From the NCBI GenBank assembly GCA_963921425.1, contig OY992835.1:3968001-4032000 (forward strand): a stretch of 64,000 bases of DNA. Reading direction: 5' to 3'. The notes under the pieces were generated by a model. That model had not been told where the DNA came from. It ran no database searches and saw nothing but the letters and a program-made list of their open reading frames with translations. Positions 11,392-23,174 of this stretch are shown here, in pieces. Made by a program: the position numbers and the translations under genes. The stretch comes from Dryas octopetala (lineage: Eukaryota; Streptophyta; Magnoliopsida; Rosales; Rosaceae). Positions within the stretch are counted from its first letter, which is position 1, and every line of letters starts with the position of its first letter.

Positions 11392-13656
11392 TGTTGAGTG
11401 CTCATTTTACATTACTTTATGATACTAACTCCTTAACTTAGAGTGCAAGAACTAGATATTTTGTGTGTTGTTAGTTTGTTTTGTTCTTATATGATAAAAT
11501 GAGCAAAGAAGAGAAAAGGAGCCGAAAGAGCCATTTTTAGACGTTTCCTAGTCAAACTAGGAAAACGAGTGAAATTCTGGTCAAACCAGGAAAAGTGCAG
11601 AAATCCTAGTCAAATGAGGATTCCTAGTTACACTAGGAAACATCAAGTCCAAAACCATCATTGCAGAGCCAGAAATGAGAAATCTTGATTGGAACAGGAA
11701 ATCCTGATTGAACTAGGAAACCTAACCCTACTAGGGAAAGGAATCCTAATGACACTAGGAGACCCCAGGGGCAATATGGTCATTACAAGAAGTCGAAATG
11801 GATAAGGAATCCTTCATTTACAAGAAATCCTAGTTGGACTAGGAAATGTTGGTCAAAGTCAACTCTACAAAGTCAAGGTTCTAGAAGCTTCTAGAAGGTG
11901 GACATCCATAGAAATGAATGGAGGGAAGAAATGAATTTGAATTCAAATGGAAATGAGGAGCAAAATGGGAAGTCAAAGTTAATGGTCAAAGGTCAAAGAT
12001 GACAAGTCAACAAGTCAAGTGGGCCATGGGCCTATGGGATGCCGAAGTCAGATGGGCCATGCATGCATGCATGCGCCTAACCCTAGCAGCCCAAGCCCAA
12101 ATGCACATGGTCCAAGGTGACAGCCCATGTAGTGAAACCCTAGCCCACATTGTGCAAGCCCAATGCTCCAAGACCATAGCCCAAGATCAGCAGCCCATGC
12201 GCAAGGAAGAGGAACCCTAGCTGGCCCTTGCGTGTGTCACTTAAGCCTAAAGCCAAAACCCTTGCCGCAAGCCCAATGCTTCTCCTAACCCTAGCTGCTG
12301 CCGCACCTTGTCATTTCCTTGCCTCCCAAGGATTCCTCTCCTACTGATCTCTATAAATACATCTCTACAATTCAGAAAAAGGGTTCTCTCCTCTTTAATT
12401 TTCAGAAACCCTAGCTAGCCTCTCTCTCCCTCTTTCTTGCCGCACACCCTTGCTCCCTTCTCTCTCTTTCTTTTATTTTTCTTGCCGCAGCCCTAGCAGC
12501 CACCATCTTTTCTTGTTTTGCTCTTTTATTTTGTGCCGAACTGAGGAGGAGGAAGAAGTCGAAGCTGCAGCCACATCCACCTAGCCACGCCATCTTCCCC
12601 TGCTGCCATCTCGCTGAGCACCTCATCCACCTTGCCATGGAGCCCAAGGCCGAGCAGCACCATTGCGACACCACCCTTGCAGCCGCACCATCTCATGCTG
12701 CCATCTCGCCTTCACCTTGCTGCCTCGGCTTGATTTCTACTTCCCTTCCTTTTATTTTAATTGTTTTAATTATGCTTTGTTTATTTATGGATTTAATTAT
12801 GTGTAACTGAATATTGGACTAGGGCTAGGATGAAGCCCTAGCGATGTTGCTTATTCTCACTATGGATTATTGATATTTTAATTATTTACATGTTGACAAA
12901 TCTTGGATCTCTGTTTAAATTGACTCTATTTGCTTCGCATCTTTGACTGATTACCTTAGGTTGCATGCATCTAGATTTATGTTGTGAAACTAAATAAGCT
13001 CGAAAGGATGATAGTTTCAATAGGCAACAAGTGGATATCCTAAGATAATATTCATGAGAAAAGGGATCATAGAGGACATAGGGTACATTAATTTGGAGCT
13101 ATGCGCTATGTGTTTGTCACTCTCACAGATTGTAATGACTCTTGCATGGGTACAGCTGCCTTAGCTTAGCACTAGGGAACATGCAAGTTAACTGGCTAAG
13201 GAAGGCCCAAGAAGCTCTTAGTTTATGCACAGTAAGGGGAGTAATTGCTAAAAGTAACTAGTCAAACCTTTTAGTAGACGAACTTTGTTGGCATGTTTAT
13301 ATATTGATTGTTAATATCCATAGTAAAGTGACTGGTATGCTAGTGGTGGATTCTGACCCCTAGTGTTTCTTTATTATTGTTTTATCCAAAATTCATTCAG
13401 TTTGTTATTTTAAAGTTTTGTTATTTATTTATTAGTTTAGTCCAGTTTCAAAAACCAATCAAAACCCCCATTTGCGTGTGTGAGTTAGAGTTGAGTTAAT
13501 TGAATTTAATTGAGTTAGTAATCATAACACTAGTACAATTCCCTGTGGGATCGACCTCGTAATTGTAAGCTTTGCTACTCTGCGATTCGTGCACTTGCGA
13601 GTTAACCTAGAGTTGTTAAAAAGTTTAATATAATTGCTCTAGGAAAACATACAACA
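11392..13656 (+). mobile_element. Solo LTR of the element C family inside the LTR of element B
   Basis: Starts TGTTGAGTGCTCATTTTAC and ends ...GAAAACATACAACA, the same termini as the element C LTR (21018-23174) but in the opposite orientation. It is 2265 bp and has no internal region. The undisturbed target is preserved in E (near 55610) and reads cctaacaaataaac. Here the left flank is cctaa (11387-11391) and the right flank ccaa (13657-13660), so the 5-bp duplication is present with one base lost on the right. This is the classic product of recombination between the two LTRs of one element. Frames inside (for example 11999-12220) are not convincing. Confidence 0.88.
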
Positions 13657-14875
13657 CCAACAAATAAACTAGATGCAATTACCCTAAGGTGATCAGTCAA
13701 AGAGTGCAAACAGCTAGCAAACGGATTCAAATAGATAAATGAAATTTGATAAGTGCAAGCATTAAATCAATTCATCAAGAGACGGATAAACGATTTGTTA
13801 AAGCATAGCAAATCTGAATATCAACCTACAACTTAACATGCAAGATAGAATAAACTACTACATAATTAAAATAGAGAAACAAAACTGAAATATATAAATA
13901 AATTCCCAATCATGTTGAAAATCAAATTAACTACACAAAACTAATTAAACTCTATAATTCAAAAAGAAAAGAAAACATAAAATCAAAGAAGACATCACAA
14001 GGGGCTGCGGCAAGGAAGAAGAGAAGAGAGAGAGACCTAGCAAGCAGGTGGACTCACGGTAATGGTGAGCTAGGACTTGTAGCAAGGGCCTCTCACTTTC
14101 TCTCTCTAGTCACGCCTCCCTCTCTCTCTCTCTAGGCTGCTTTCTCTCTTTTCTGAATTTTGTGAGCTGATGGATATCTCAGAATTGATGGGAACTTTCA
14201 GAACTCTGAATTATGGAGAATGAGATGTATTTATAGAGGTAAGAGAGAAATCCTTGTGAGGCAAGGTAAAGGGGGGTGTGCGGCATAGGCTTATAGTTTT
14301 AAAACTCATGGGCTGCTACAAGGCTTGGTACACTGGGCTAAAGTGACAAGCGCATGGCCCTTTAGGGTTTCACTTAAACATGCATATGGGTTGCATGACT
14401 TGGGCTCTAGCTGCTAGGGTTGGCGCATGGCTGCATGGGCTTGGAATGGGCTGCAAGCTTGCGTACGTATGGCCTTGTAGATGCAGGATTTCTTGCCCAT
14501 TTCAACTTCTCATAATGACTATATTGCCTCTAGTGATTCCTAGCATCATTAGGACTCCATTCCCTAGTAGGGTTAGGTTTCCTAGTTCAACCAAGAATTC
14601 TTGTTCCAATTAGAATTTCACATTTCTGGCTTGACAATGATGGTTCTAGGCTTTATGTTTCCTCTTGTGACTAGGAATCCTCATTTGACAAGGATTTTTG
14701 CTCTTTTCCTATTTTGACCGGGAAATGTCCCAAAATGGCTCATTTTACTCTTCCTATCTATGTTTCATGTAATCGAAAAACACAAAAACAAGACAACAGA
14801 CACAAAAGTATCAAGTTCTAACACTCTAAGTTAGGGAATTAATATCATAAAATGATGCAAAATACACACTCATCA

Positions 14876-15238
14876 CACCCCCAAACTTAGATTTTCCTAG
14901 TCCTAGAGCAAATAAAATAAAGAAAAGACTCTAAACTGACTCAAACATCCCAAAAATTGAATTCATGCGCATAGCCATTAATCAAATAGGAAAGTAAGGC
15001 ATATAAATTGTATTCTCGAAATTCTAAAATATTTCAAACAACATACCTCCCTCCTCTATTGTCATATAGGCCATCATGGACATAAACTCATGTGTTAGAT
15101 AAAACAGAACTAAGTCAATATATACAGGATAGACTTAACTCCAATCCTCACTATGGCATACTCTCAATGATAAACACTCAAGAATTGGGTTGATATGTGG
15201 ACTCAAAGATACATGTGAGAGGAAATATGTAACATGTC
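14876..15238 (-). other. Polypurine tract and 3' tail of an element B-type internal region
   Basis: The minus strand has a G-rich polypurine tract (14876-14895) directly at the LTR start. The following 340 bp align well by eye with 23175-23540 of element C (the shared block actttagattttgctagtcct-like start and the ggttgatatgtggactcaa-like end). The homology stops at about 15238, where satellite begins without any duplication. Confidence 0.7.
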
Positions 15239-16394
15239 AATTCGGTGCATACTTTGTCCAATTTCGTTCTAATTGTACCAAAACGTTTCCGGATGGCAGG
15301 AAAGACATGTTGAAGAACTTTCTTATGTTAGAATGAATGTTCTAGACCTATTGAAGCACATTTGGTGTTATGAACCCTCAAAAACATTATTTTGCTGCAT
15401 ACTTGGTCAAATTTTATTTTAATTGTACGAAAACGTTCTCGGATGGCAAGAAAGACATGTCAAAGCACTTTCTCATGTTAGGATTAGAGTTCTAGACCTA
15501 TTAAACCACCTTTTGTGTTAAGAACTCACATAAACTTCATTTCGGTTCATACTTGGTCCAATTTCGAACAAATTACACCAAAACATTCCCGGTTGGCAAG
15601 AAAAACATGGGGAAACACTTTCTCATGTTAGGATTAGCGTTTTAGACCTTTTGAACCACATTTGGTTTTAAGAATACACAAAAACGTCATTTAGGTATAT
15701 ACCAAGTCCAATTCCGTCCAAATTGCACCAAAAGTTTCCCGGTTGCCAAGAAAGTCATGTCAAATCATTTTCTCATGTTAGAATTAGCGTTCTAGACCTA
15801 TTGAACCTTTTTTGGAGTTAAGAACGCACATATATGTCATTTCGGTTCATACTTAGTCCAATTTCGTCCAAATTACACCAAAACGTTCCCAGTTGGCAAG
15901 AAAAACATGGGGAAGCACTTTCTCATGTTAGGATTAGCGTTCTAGACCTTTTGAACCACATTTGGTTTGAAGAATACACAAAAACGTCATTTAGGTATAT
16001 ACCTAGTCCAATTCCGTCCAAATTGCACCAAAAGTTTCCCGGTTTCCAAGAAAGTCATGTCAAAACACTTTCTCATGTTAGAATTAGCGTTCTAAACCTA
16101 TTGAACCTTCTTTAGTGTTAAGAACGCACATATATGTCATTTCGGTTCATACTTGGTCCAATTTCGTCCAAATTACACCGAAACGTTTCCGGTGGGTAAG
16201 TAAAAACATGGGGAAGCACTTTCTCATGTTAGGATTAGCGTTCTAGGCCTTTTGAGCTACATTTGGTTTTAAGAATACACAAAAACGTCATTTAGGTATA
16301 TACCTAGTCCAATTCTGTTCGAATTGCACCAAAAGTTTCCCGATTGCCAAGAAAGTCATGTCAAAACACTTTCTCATATTATAATTAGCATTCT
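15239..16394. repeat. 150-bp satellite, block 1 (about 7.7 monomers, dimeric higher-order unit)
   Basis: Tandem monomers of about 150 bp with the recurring blocks ttggtccaatttcgtccaaa, gttggcaagaaa, ctttctcatgttag and gcgttctagacc. From 15539 on, two monomer types alternate three times (type with acatgggg at 15539, 15838 and 16138; type with catttaggtatatacc at 15689, 15988 and 16288), giving a 300-bp dimer. The short frames here are chance, since the phase changes with 1-bp indels. The block ends where S1 was inserted. Confidence 0.93.
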
Positions 16395-16725
16395 TGTGAG
16401 ACCCCGTATTTTTTAAAGATTTATTTTAAATATTTTGAAAATTTATTTTAAGGATTTTGGAAATTTATTATGAAATTAAAAGGTTTTAATTTAATTTTAA
16501 TTTTTGTTTTAAATTGGGCTTGACCCAAAGTTGAGTTTTAAAATTAATGGGCTTTCGTCTTTGACTTTGGGCACGTTCAGGTATTGATTCCACGAGTTCA
16601 TAGACACGAAGCACGCGTAAATCGGAGTTACGGTTTGGATTTTACGGACGTTCAAAGTGAGGGGCAATTTTGTAAAATTGCATTTAAGGGATTTTAAAAA
16701 GAAAAACCAGCTTTTATTTTTTTCA

Positions 16726-16791
<66 letters not shown>

Positions 16792-17045
16792 TTGATTTCT
16801 CGGCCATTTGACGGCAGATGGCGGCGAGACCAGCGACGTTGGAATCGTCTCCCTCTCCTCTTCCTCCCAGTGGCAGCATCCAACACAGAAACCCAGTGAT
16901 GATGGAGAATCGACGCGAGACAGAGAAGTCTCTCTTGTCAGCGATCTGCGTTTTCCAACAGAGTTGCGGCGCCGGACCACCTGGGTCTTCCTCCTCTGAT
17001 CACGGCGAGTCTTCCCGTGCCTTTCCCTCACAATCAGGTGGGACA
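16395..17045 (+). mobile_element. Truncated S-family LTR (S1)
   Basis: Begins TGTGAGACCCCGTATTTTTT directly in the satellite, with attct (16390-16394) as a likely half of its target duplication. It shows the same order as other S/P copies: AT-rich start, a block with cttgacccaaagttgag, a block with cacgaagcacgcg, a (CT)n run at 16731-16792, a GC-rich leader and a splice-donor-like CAG|GTGGGA (near 17037). About 20 bp after that it breaks off and CACTA sequence begins. The strand is a convention: the TGTGAGACC end is taken as 5'. Frames such as 16818-17048 are mostly low-complexity. Confidence 0.8.
16731..16792. repeat. (CT)n microsatellite in S1
   Basis: An almost pure CT run. It creates long Ser-Leu and Arg-Glu pseudo-frames on both strands that are not genes. 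The same position in P1, P2 and others has a CT or GA run. Confidence 0.95.
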
Positions 17046-17074
17046 TAAAAACATACCTCTTTACCAACTTCCTG

Positions 17075-19198
17075 CTAATTCTGATATGTTACAAGATTTT
17101 TCGGCCATGCTACAATTGTCCCAACATCTTGACCAACAGTTACTACTTCGTCTTTAATTGGGATGGGAAGCAAAACTGAGTCATCCAGCGAAGTACAAAT
17201 TGCAACCCGCAGGCATCCCTCTGTCAAAGGAACACCATGTAGTGTCGGTGGCTTGGCATCGTCAACTTCAAGTAATGTAGCGTATGCAACAATATTTTCA
17301 AGTGAGCCAACAACCAACATGCATTTTTTCTCTTGTGCAAACAGCCAAGATAAAATAGAAGTTAATTTAATGACTTTCACAGCAAAAAATTAAGGCAATT
17401 AAATATTGGGTAAGTTGGGATGAAATATATATATACCTTCGAAACACTATTCTTGTCACTCACATAGTCTAGGTCAACACAGTCATCATCCAGGATGTTC
17501 ATGTTATGCTTCTCCTCCTTTGGATCATCAATCTTCTCCATTCCCATATTCTCGATCTTCTCGATTTCATTCTCCTCATTTATCTACATTTCCTTCTCCA
17601 CATTCATATCAATATTATTTACAACTTTTTTCTCCACATTGGTGCTTGCCATATCAAAGTCATATTTGGCAGTATGGGGAGTTGGGGGAGTACGGGGAAT
17701 AGGGACTAACATCACTGGGGTTGGTCCCTCAGCCTTGGAATTCTTCTCTGCCTTTACTAAATTCAATTTATCCATCCAATATTTTTGCTCCTCTGCTATT
17801 ATTTTCTCTCGCTCTAGCTTCTTTCATGATCTGTTTCACACTTTCTCTTATTCTCTCTTTCATACTTTTTCGGGGAGGGAAGTTAAAGTAAGAACTGGGC
17901 TTCACATAACCTCTCACAGCTCTAACTCTCCCTGATTGCTCAGGCGTCCCTAATGCCATTGTTAGCACATCACTGGTACCATAAGTAGATAATGTCCCCT
18001 CAGATACTTGTTTCTTCAAATCATCCTGCAACTATACATGAAATATAAATATTCAAGGACCAATAAAGTCAAGATAAATTAAATTATTAAAGAACTCAAC
18101 ACTTTCAAATCCAACATTGGCAGGATTATAATAAATGGAATATCTATAGCTTACTTACAATTTTGGCAGCAGTCTCAGCTACCTTTGTATCTGGGATCTT
18201 CCCATTTTTATCTTCATGTGCTATAATCCAAAGGGTTGCCCGATCAAACTTGCCCTCAGGCATTGTTTTCATCTTTAAAATAACAAATAAATGTAAACAC
18301 TAACCAGTTCATCTTTAATAATCATTGTACCAAGGCAGTTAAAGTAAACACTAACCAGTTCATCCTCCAAACCAGCATACCCTTTACGCGATAGTCTATG
18401 ATGATACTTATGCTTAGATTTCCTCTCCACTTGTTCCTGGTGAAGTTGCTTCAAAACAAAATATTTCCACACATTGAGTTATATAAAATATTAAAGACAA
18501 CAATTGTAGGAAAATATATGTAGAAAGTAATAGCTTACCCCAAACTGATTCGTAAGCCTATGTAGCACAAACTCCTTCCAATCTGACTTGTCAATAAATT
18601 GATAGTCTTTAGGAGGATCACTTAATAGCTCAGGTTGGACTTTGTAAGGGAGAACAAATTTACATGTCAGCCTAGACTTGAATTCCCTCCACTTATTTGA
18701 TGCAGATGCTAACACCATCTTCTTACATTGAGGACTCAGCACAAAAGCCATTTACAATCAATGATGTACTAGTTAAATAAATGATACTAAATAATGTTCT
18801 AGTTAAATGATGTACTAGTCATATAAATAACCAAGTAATGTTGCTTACCTCTACATTTTCCCAAATCTTCTTTTTCATATCCTCTGTAACATCCTTCCAC
18901 TTCTTTATGGTAATTGGGATCTTTGTACGTGCTAAAGTCCCAATGTAAGACTGCATCTCAGTTGCTGCCTTCCCATGTGGCTATGCTTTTGAATTAAACT
19001 CCACCACCTTTTGACTTTCATTATTTTTCGCTTTACAATGCGATGCATTGTAACCATCCCCCTCTTCTTCCTTTTTCCATTAACTGAGCTATATGTGGTA
19101 GCAATGTCCTTTGTCACCTTCGATTCAGTTACAGAAGGCTCAGCTGCCTTTGATTTGGAGGTTTTCTTCTTCGAGGAAGCCACTCTCTTTGGCGCCAT
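17075..19198 (-). pseudogene. CACTA second gene: Transposase_24-type protein, several exons
   Basis: Seven exon-like pieces lie in order on the minus strand: a lysine/serine-rich start MAPKRVASSKKKTSK (19198 down); a QSYIGTLARTKIPI block ending at a GTAAGC donor (about 18960-18847); 18751-18541 with ASNKWREFKSRLT and FIDKSDWKEFV, ending at a GTAAGC donor; about 18450-18365 with HHRLSRKGYAGLEDEL; about 18267-18160 with FDRATLWIIAHEDKNG; about 18031-17768 with the signature LTMALGTPEQSGRVRAV; then 17380-17075 with LHGVPLTEGCLRVAI and VAWPKNLV. These are the hallmark blocks of the plant Ptta/En/Spm Transposase_24 family plus its C-terminal domain, which assists CACTA transposition. The reading frame shifts between exons 1 and 2, and the acceptor before 18751 has no AG, so it is probably inactive. 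Downstream sequence is cut off at 17046. Confidence 0.85.
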
Positions 19199-20182
19199 TG
19201 TCTAGGATGAAATGAAATGAAATATATAGATGAAACAGTTTGTAAATAGAGTATATATTTAACTAGTAAGAAGTATTTATGGCAGAGACAATACAAAGAT
19301 TGATTACCATAGTGTAACTTTTGCAAGATAGATATGTAAATGAAGGTTCTTGTAAATGGATCCTTGTTTAATTTTCTAGGAATCTTATAAATGGATCCTT
19401 GTTTAATTTTCTAGAGACCTTGAAAATTAGAATGAGCAGCCTTTTCTTCCTCGAAAAGAATTAAAAAAAAAACTTGATCCATGTTTAATTTTCTAGAGAC
19501 CTTGTAAATGGAGGATCGTTTGAGGTTTTAAAATTTAAACCGAGCTTAGTGAAGACTTTTTAGAACTTAACTAACAGTTCAATTAGTTAAATTTCCTATT
19601 ATAAATGCAAATAGAAGATGGCTTGAAGCTTAAGGACCGGACCTCCAGAACCCATCTTGAATCTTAAGGACCAGACCTCCCTTAGAGGTGCAGACCTCCA
19701 GTATCCCACCTCTTCATTTCTTTTTGTTTTTTATCCCGGCCACAAACCCCATGCCACACTCATACCCATCCTCTTCTTTGCTTTTCTTTATTCAAATGCC
19801 CTATCACTTCCTTTTCCTAATTAAACAAACCCACACCTTCACTTCCTTTTCTACTATGAGACATACTTAATTTTCAGACCAAGTAAACACTCATCAAAGG
19901 CAATGGCAGTGTCATAGAGATATATATCAAACAGATCCTTCAACTTAGATTAACAGAACTAACCTCTACTTGCCCGTAGTTTCAAATAAATTTCGTCTAG
20001 TCTTTTTCCTGAGGAACCTTACTTAGCCTATCTTGCAAAGAATGTTGTGAAGCACCTGCAGAACCAGAAATAAAAAAACATTAGAAATAATTCATTCATG
20101 CAGAAACACACTTAAGAACAAATCACACAGTCATTCCCACACCAAAAACAACCAGTTACCTTATATAAATGCCCTTTTGATG
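19199..20182 (-). other. CACTA intergenic region
   Basis: About 1 kb between the TNP2 stop and the second gene. It contains two related copies of a short stretch (ggatccttgtttaattttct near 19355 and 19390, again near 19475) and a pyrimidine-rich tract near 19700-19870. I see no supportable gene; the 60-codon frame at 19688 is low-complexity. Confidence 0.5.
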
Positions 20183-20850
20183 CTACTTATCAATCCATAT
20201 ACCCTCACCATCAGGTCTAATGCAGTTTGTAGGATTGTCTCTAACCATTTCATCCAATGTCTCAATAGATGGCAGACCTCTGGTAAACGGTTGATGGTCA
20301 ACCATACTATCCCCTAACTCATCATCATCATAATATATCGACATCATTGTAATTTCTATCTGGGGTTGATAGAACAACAGACCAAGCAGCATCTGCAAGG
20401 TCTTCCACGAAAAAGACTTGACTCACTTGTACGTCTTGCCAAAAAAAATTGATCATGCTTGGAACCTATCCTATTAAGATTGACCAAAGTAAAGCCTAGA
20501 TCATCTATTTTAATTCCATTTGTACTTTCAACCCAATCACACTTAAAGATACGTATCCTAAACTTGAAATAGTCAAGTTCCCATATTTTTTGGATCACCC
20601 CATAGAAACATATATTTGTAATGATGAGGTTTTTATCCTTCGTAGATGCAACTTGCATTGTCTCCCCTTGCCAGCAAACGCGACTATTTTGAACAATCCG
20701 AACGTCATCACGAGCCTTAGTATTAAAATGAACCGCATTAATGGAATAACTCGCAAATTTTGGGACTTCCATGCACGGTCCATCAGGTACCCACCGCAGC
20801 GTGTCTGGTATGTCATCAGTTTCACAATCGAGTTGAGATCTAACCTATAA
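20183..20850 (-). pseudogene. TNP2-like: C-terminal part of CACTA TNP2 transposase (DUF4216-type domain)
   Basis: The block LRWVPDGPCMEVPKFASYSI, followed by NTKARDD, VQNS, FKCDWVESTNGI and GFTLVNL, is the typical DUF4216 domain of plant TNP2 proteins. At a T-run near 20442-20449 the frame shifts by one base. In the shifted frame the protein continues with VFFVEDLADAAWSVVLSTP. The final acidic tail ends GEGIWIDK before a stop at 20183, as in other TNP2 proteins. Upstream the gene is cut at 21018 by element C, and the preceding domain is missing from the window. Confidence 0.85.
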
Positions 20851-21017
20851 GGATAAGCATTTTAATAAAATATAGGAATTACTTAAATACATTAGTGCAT
20901 CCTTTGAACAAATTAATACTTACTCGATTCTTTAATCAAAGAATGAAAGTGTGATTGTGCTTATCTTACAGCCACTTGTCATTTTTTTGAACCTAGGATT
21001 TGAAGCCTTTAAATAGC

Positions 21018-23174
21018 TGTTGTATGTTTTCCTAGAGCAAATTAAATAACATTTCCTGAGCTCTAAGTTAACTCGCAAGTGCACGAATCGCGGAGTAGCA
21101 AAGCTTACAAATACGAGGTCGATCCCACAGGGAATTGGACTAGTGTATGATTACTAACTCAATTAAATTTAATTAACTCAACTCTAACTCACACACGCAA
21201 ATGGGGGTTTTGATTGGTTTTTGGAACTGGACTGACTAATAAATAAATAGCGAAACTTTAAAATAACAAACGGAATGAATTTGGATAAAACAATAATAAA
21301 GAACACTAGGGGTCAGAATCCACCACTAGCATACCATTCACTCTACTATGGACAATAACAATCAATATATAAACATGTTGACAAAGTTCGTCTACTAAAA
21401 GGTTTGGCTAGTCACTTTTAGCAATTACTCCCCTTACTGTGCATAAACTAAGAGCTTCTTGGGCCTTCCTTAGCCAGTTAACCTGCATGTTCCCTAGTTC
21501 TAAGCTAAGGCAGCTGTTACCCATGCAAGAGTCATTACGATTTGTGAGAGTGACAAACACATAGCGCATAGCTCCAAATTAATGTACCCTATGTCCTCTA
21601 TGATCTCTTTTCTCATGAATATTATCTTAGGATACCCACTTGTTGCCTATTGAAACTATCATCCTTTTGAGCTTGTTTAGTTTCACAACATAAATCTAGA
21701 TGCATGCAACCTAAGGTGATCAGTCAAAGATGCGAAACAAATAGAGTCAATTTAAACAGAGATCCAAGATTTGTCAACATATAAACAATTAAATTATTGA
21801 TAATCCATAGTGAAAATGAACAGCAATGGTAGGGCTTCATCCTAGCCCTAGCCCAATATTTAACTATGCATAATTAAATCCACAAATAAAAAATGCATAA
21901 TTAAAATAATGGAAATAGAAATAAAAGGAAGAGAGATCAAGCCGAGGCAGCGAGGTGGAGGTGCGGCTGCAATGGTGGTGTGCAATGGGGCTGCTCGGCC
22001 TTGGGCTCCACGGCAAGGAGGCTGAGGTGCTCGGCAAGGTGGCAGCAAGATGGTGATGGCGTGGCTGCTGGAGATGGCTGCTGCTAGGCGGCTTCACTTG
22101 ATCTTCCTCCTTCAGTTCAGCACAAAATAAAAGAAAACACAATAGAAGGGGGCTGCTGGGGTTCGGCCACAAAAGAAAAGAAGGAAAAAATAAAGAGAGG
22201 GGAGATGGTGGCTGCGGCACAAGAAAAACAAGAGAGAGGGTGGCTGCTAGGGTTTGCGGCAAAAGGAAAGGAGAGGGGCTGCTAGGGCTGCGAAAATTTA
22301 AAAGAAAATAGAAGAGAACTTCAGAACCCCTTTTCTGATTTTTAAAGATATATTTATAGAGGGGAGTGGGGCTGCATTTTCTATTCCTCTCCAATGTGGG
22401 ATTGATGTAACTTGACCTAATGGACCAAGGCCATACTCACTTAAGCCCAATGCGAATACAGCAGCCCTTTGCGCAAGTCACTTGAGTCCATCTCCTTCAA
22501 CCCATGCGCCAATTGCATGGCCCATCACCTAAAGTCCATGCGCCAGCCCCTAGGGTTTCACTTAAGCCCATGCCGCACCCTCCTTAGGGTTTCACGCCTG
22601 GCCCAAGTCCAATCCCTTGGCTGAAATTCATCTCATCCATTTGTGCTTTGGCCCAATGTCTTCTAGAAGCTTCTAGAACCTTTGACTTGTTGACTTTGAC
22701 TTTTGACCACTTCTCCTTGTCCACCTAGGAATCCTAATTGACTTAGGATTTCTATCTCACTTGAATTTTCACAATTACCATTTTGCCCCTCATGACTCAT
22801 ATCTTCATTAGGACTCCATTTCCTACTTGGATTAGGTTTCCTAGTTCAAACAGTATTTCCTGCTCCAACTAGGATTTCTCATTTCTGGCTTCGGATCGTC
22901 ATGATTCCTTTTTATTCAAGCTTGATCTTTCCTGGTGAGACTAGGAATCCTAGTTTGACTGAGATTCAGCATTTCCTGGTGCGACCAGGATTTCTCCACT
23001 TTTCCTAGTTTGACTAGGAAACGTCTAGAAATGGCTCTTTCAGCTCTTTTTCTCTTCTTTGCTCATTTTATCCTATAAGAACAAAAACAAACTAACAACA
23101 CACAAAATATCGAGTTCTTGCACTCTGAGTTAGGGAGTTAGTATCATAAAATAGTGTAAAATGAGCACTCAACA
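21018..23174 (-). repeat. 3' LTR of element C (complete)
   Basis: 2157 bp with TG..CA ends, next to the PPT at 23175. It matches the partial 5' LTR (30498-31071) and, more distantly, the solo LTR at 11392-13656. It has a pyrimidine/purine-rich stretch near 22100-22340 that gives spurious frames (21864-22394). Functional promoter sites cannot be placed from sequence alone. Confidence 0.92.

Larger units (their letters stand above)
10766..14875 (-). repeat. LTR of element B, interrupted by a solo LTR
   Basis: On the minus strand the LTR begins TGATGAGTGTG at 14875, right after a polypurine tract, and ends ...AATCAACA at 10766, next to the primer site. Subtracting the inserted solo LTR (11392-13656) leaves about 1.84 kb. 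The inner part matches the LTR of fragment E (54991-56670). A (CA)n stretch and TA/A-rich sequence lie near the primer-site end; pyrimidine runs appear near 14100-14150. There is no coding frame. Confidence 0.78.
9847..15238 (-). mobile_element. Athila-like element B remnant: gag start, PBS, LTR, PPT and 3' tail
   Basis: Reading the minus strand from 15238 down, the order is the 3' end of an internal region, a polypurine tract, a whole LTR, the primer site and the start of gag, which element A interrupts at 9846/9847. The single LTR is flanked by a PPT on one side and a PBS on the other. That is the order expected between two tandem copies of the element, not of one normal copy. The upper end runs abruptly into satellite at about 15239. 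Confidence 0.8.

Noticed and set aside
15834-16115. Frames inside the satellite (also 58778-59020)
   Set aside because: Open only because 150 is a multiple of 3; 1-bp indels in neighbouring monomers break the frame.
16509-17067. Several overlapping frames of 60-125 codons around the (CT)n run, with Arg-Glu or Leu-Ser repeats
   Set aside because: They are translations of a CT microsatellite on both strands inside a noncoding LTR; no domain and no conserved frame between copies.
21864-22394. 176-codon frame in the 3' LTR of element C
   Set aside because: Pyrimidine-rich LTR leader sequence rich in Ser, Pro and Leu; not kept as a frame in the related solo LTR at 12411-12674.
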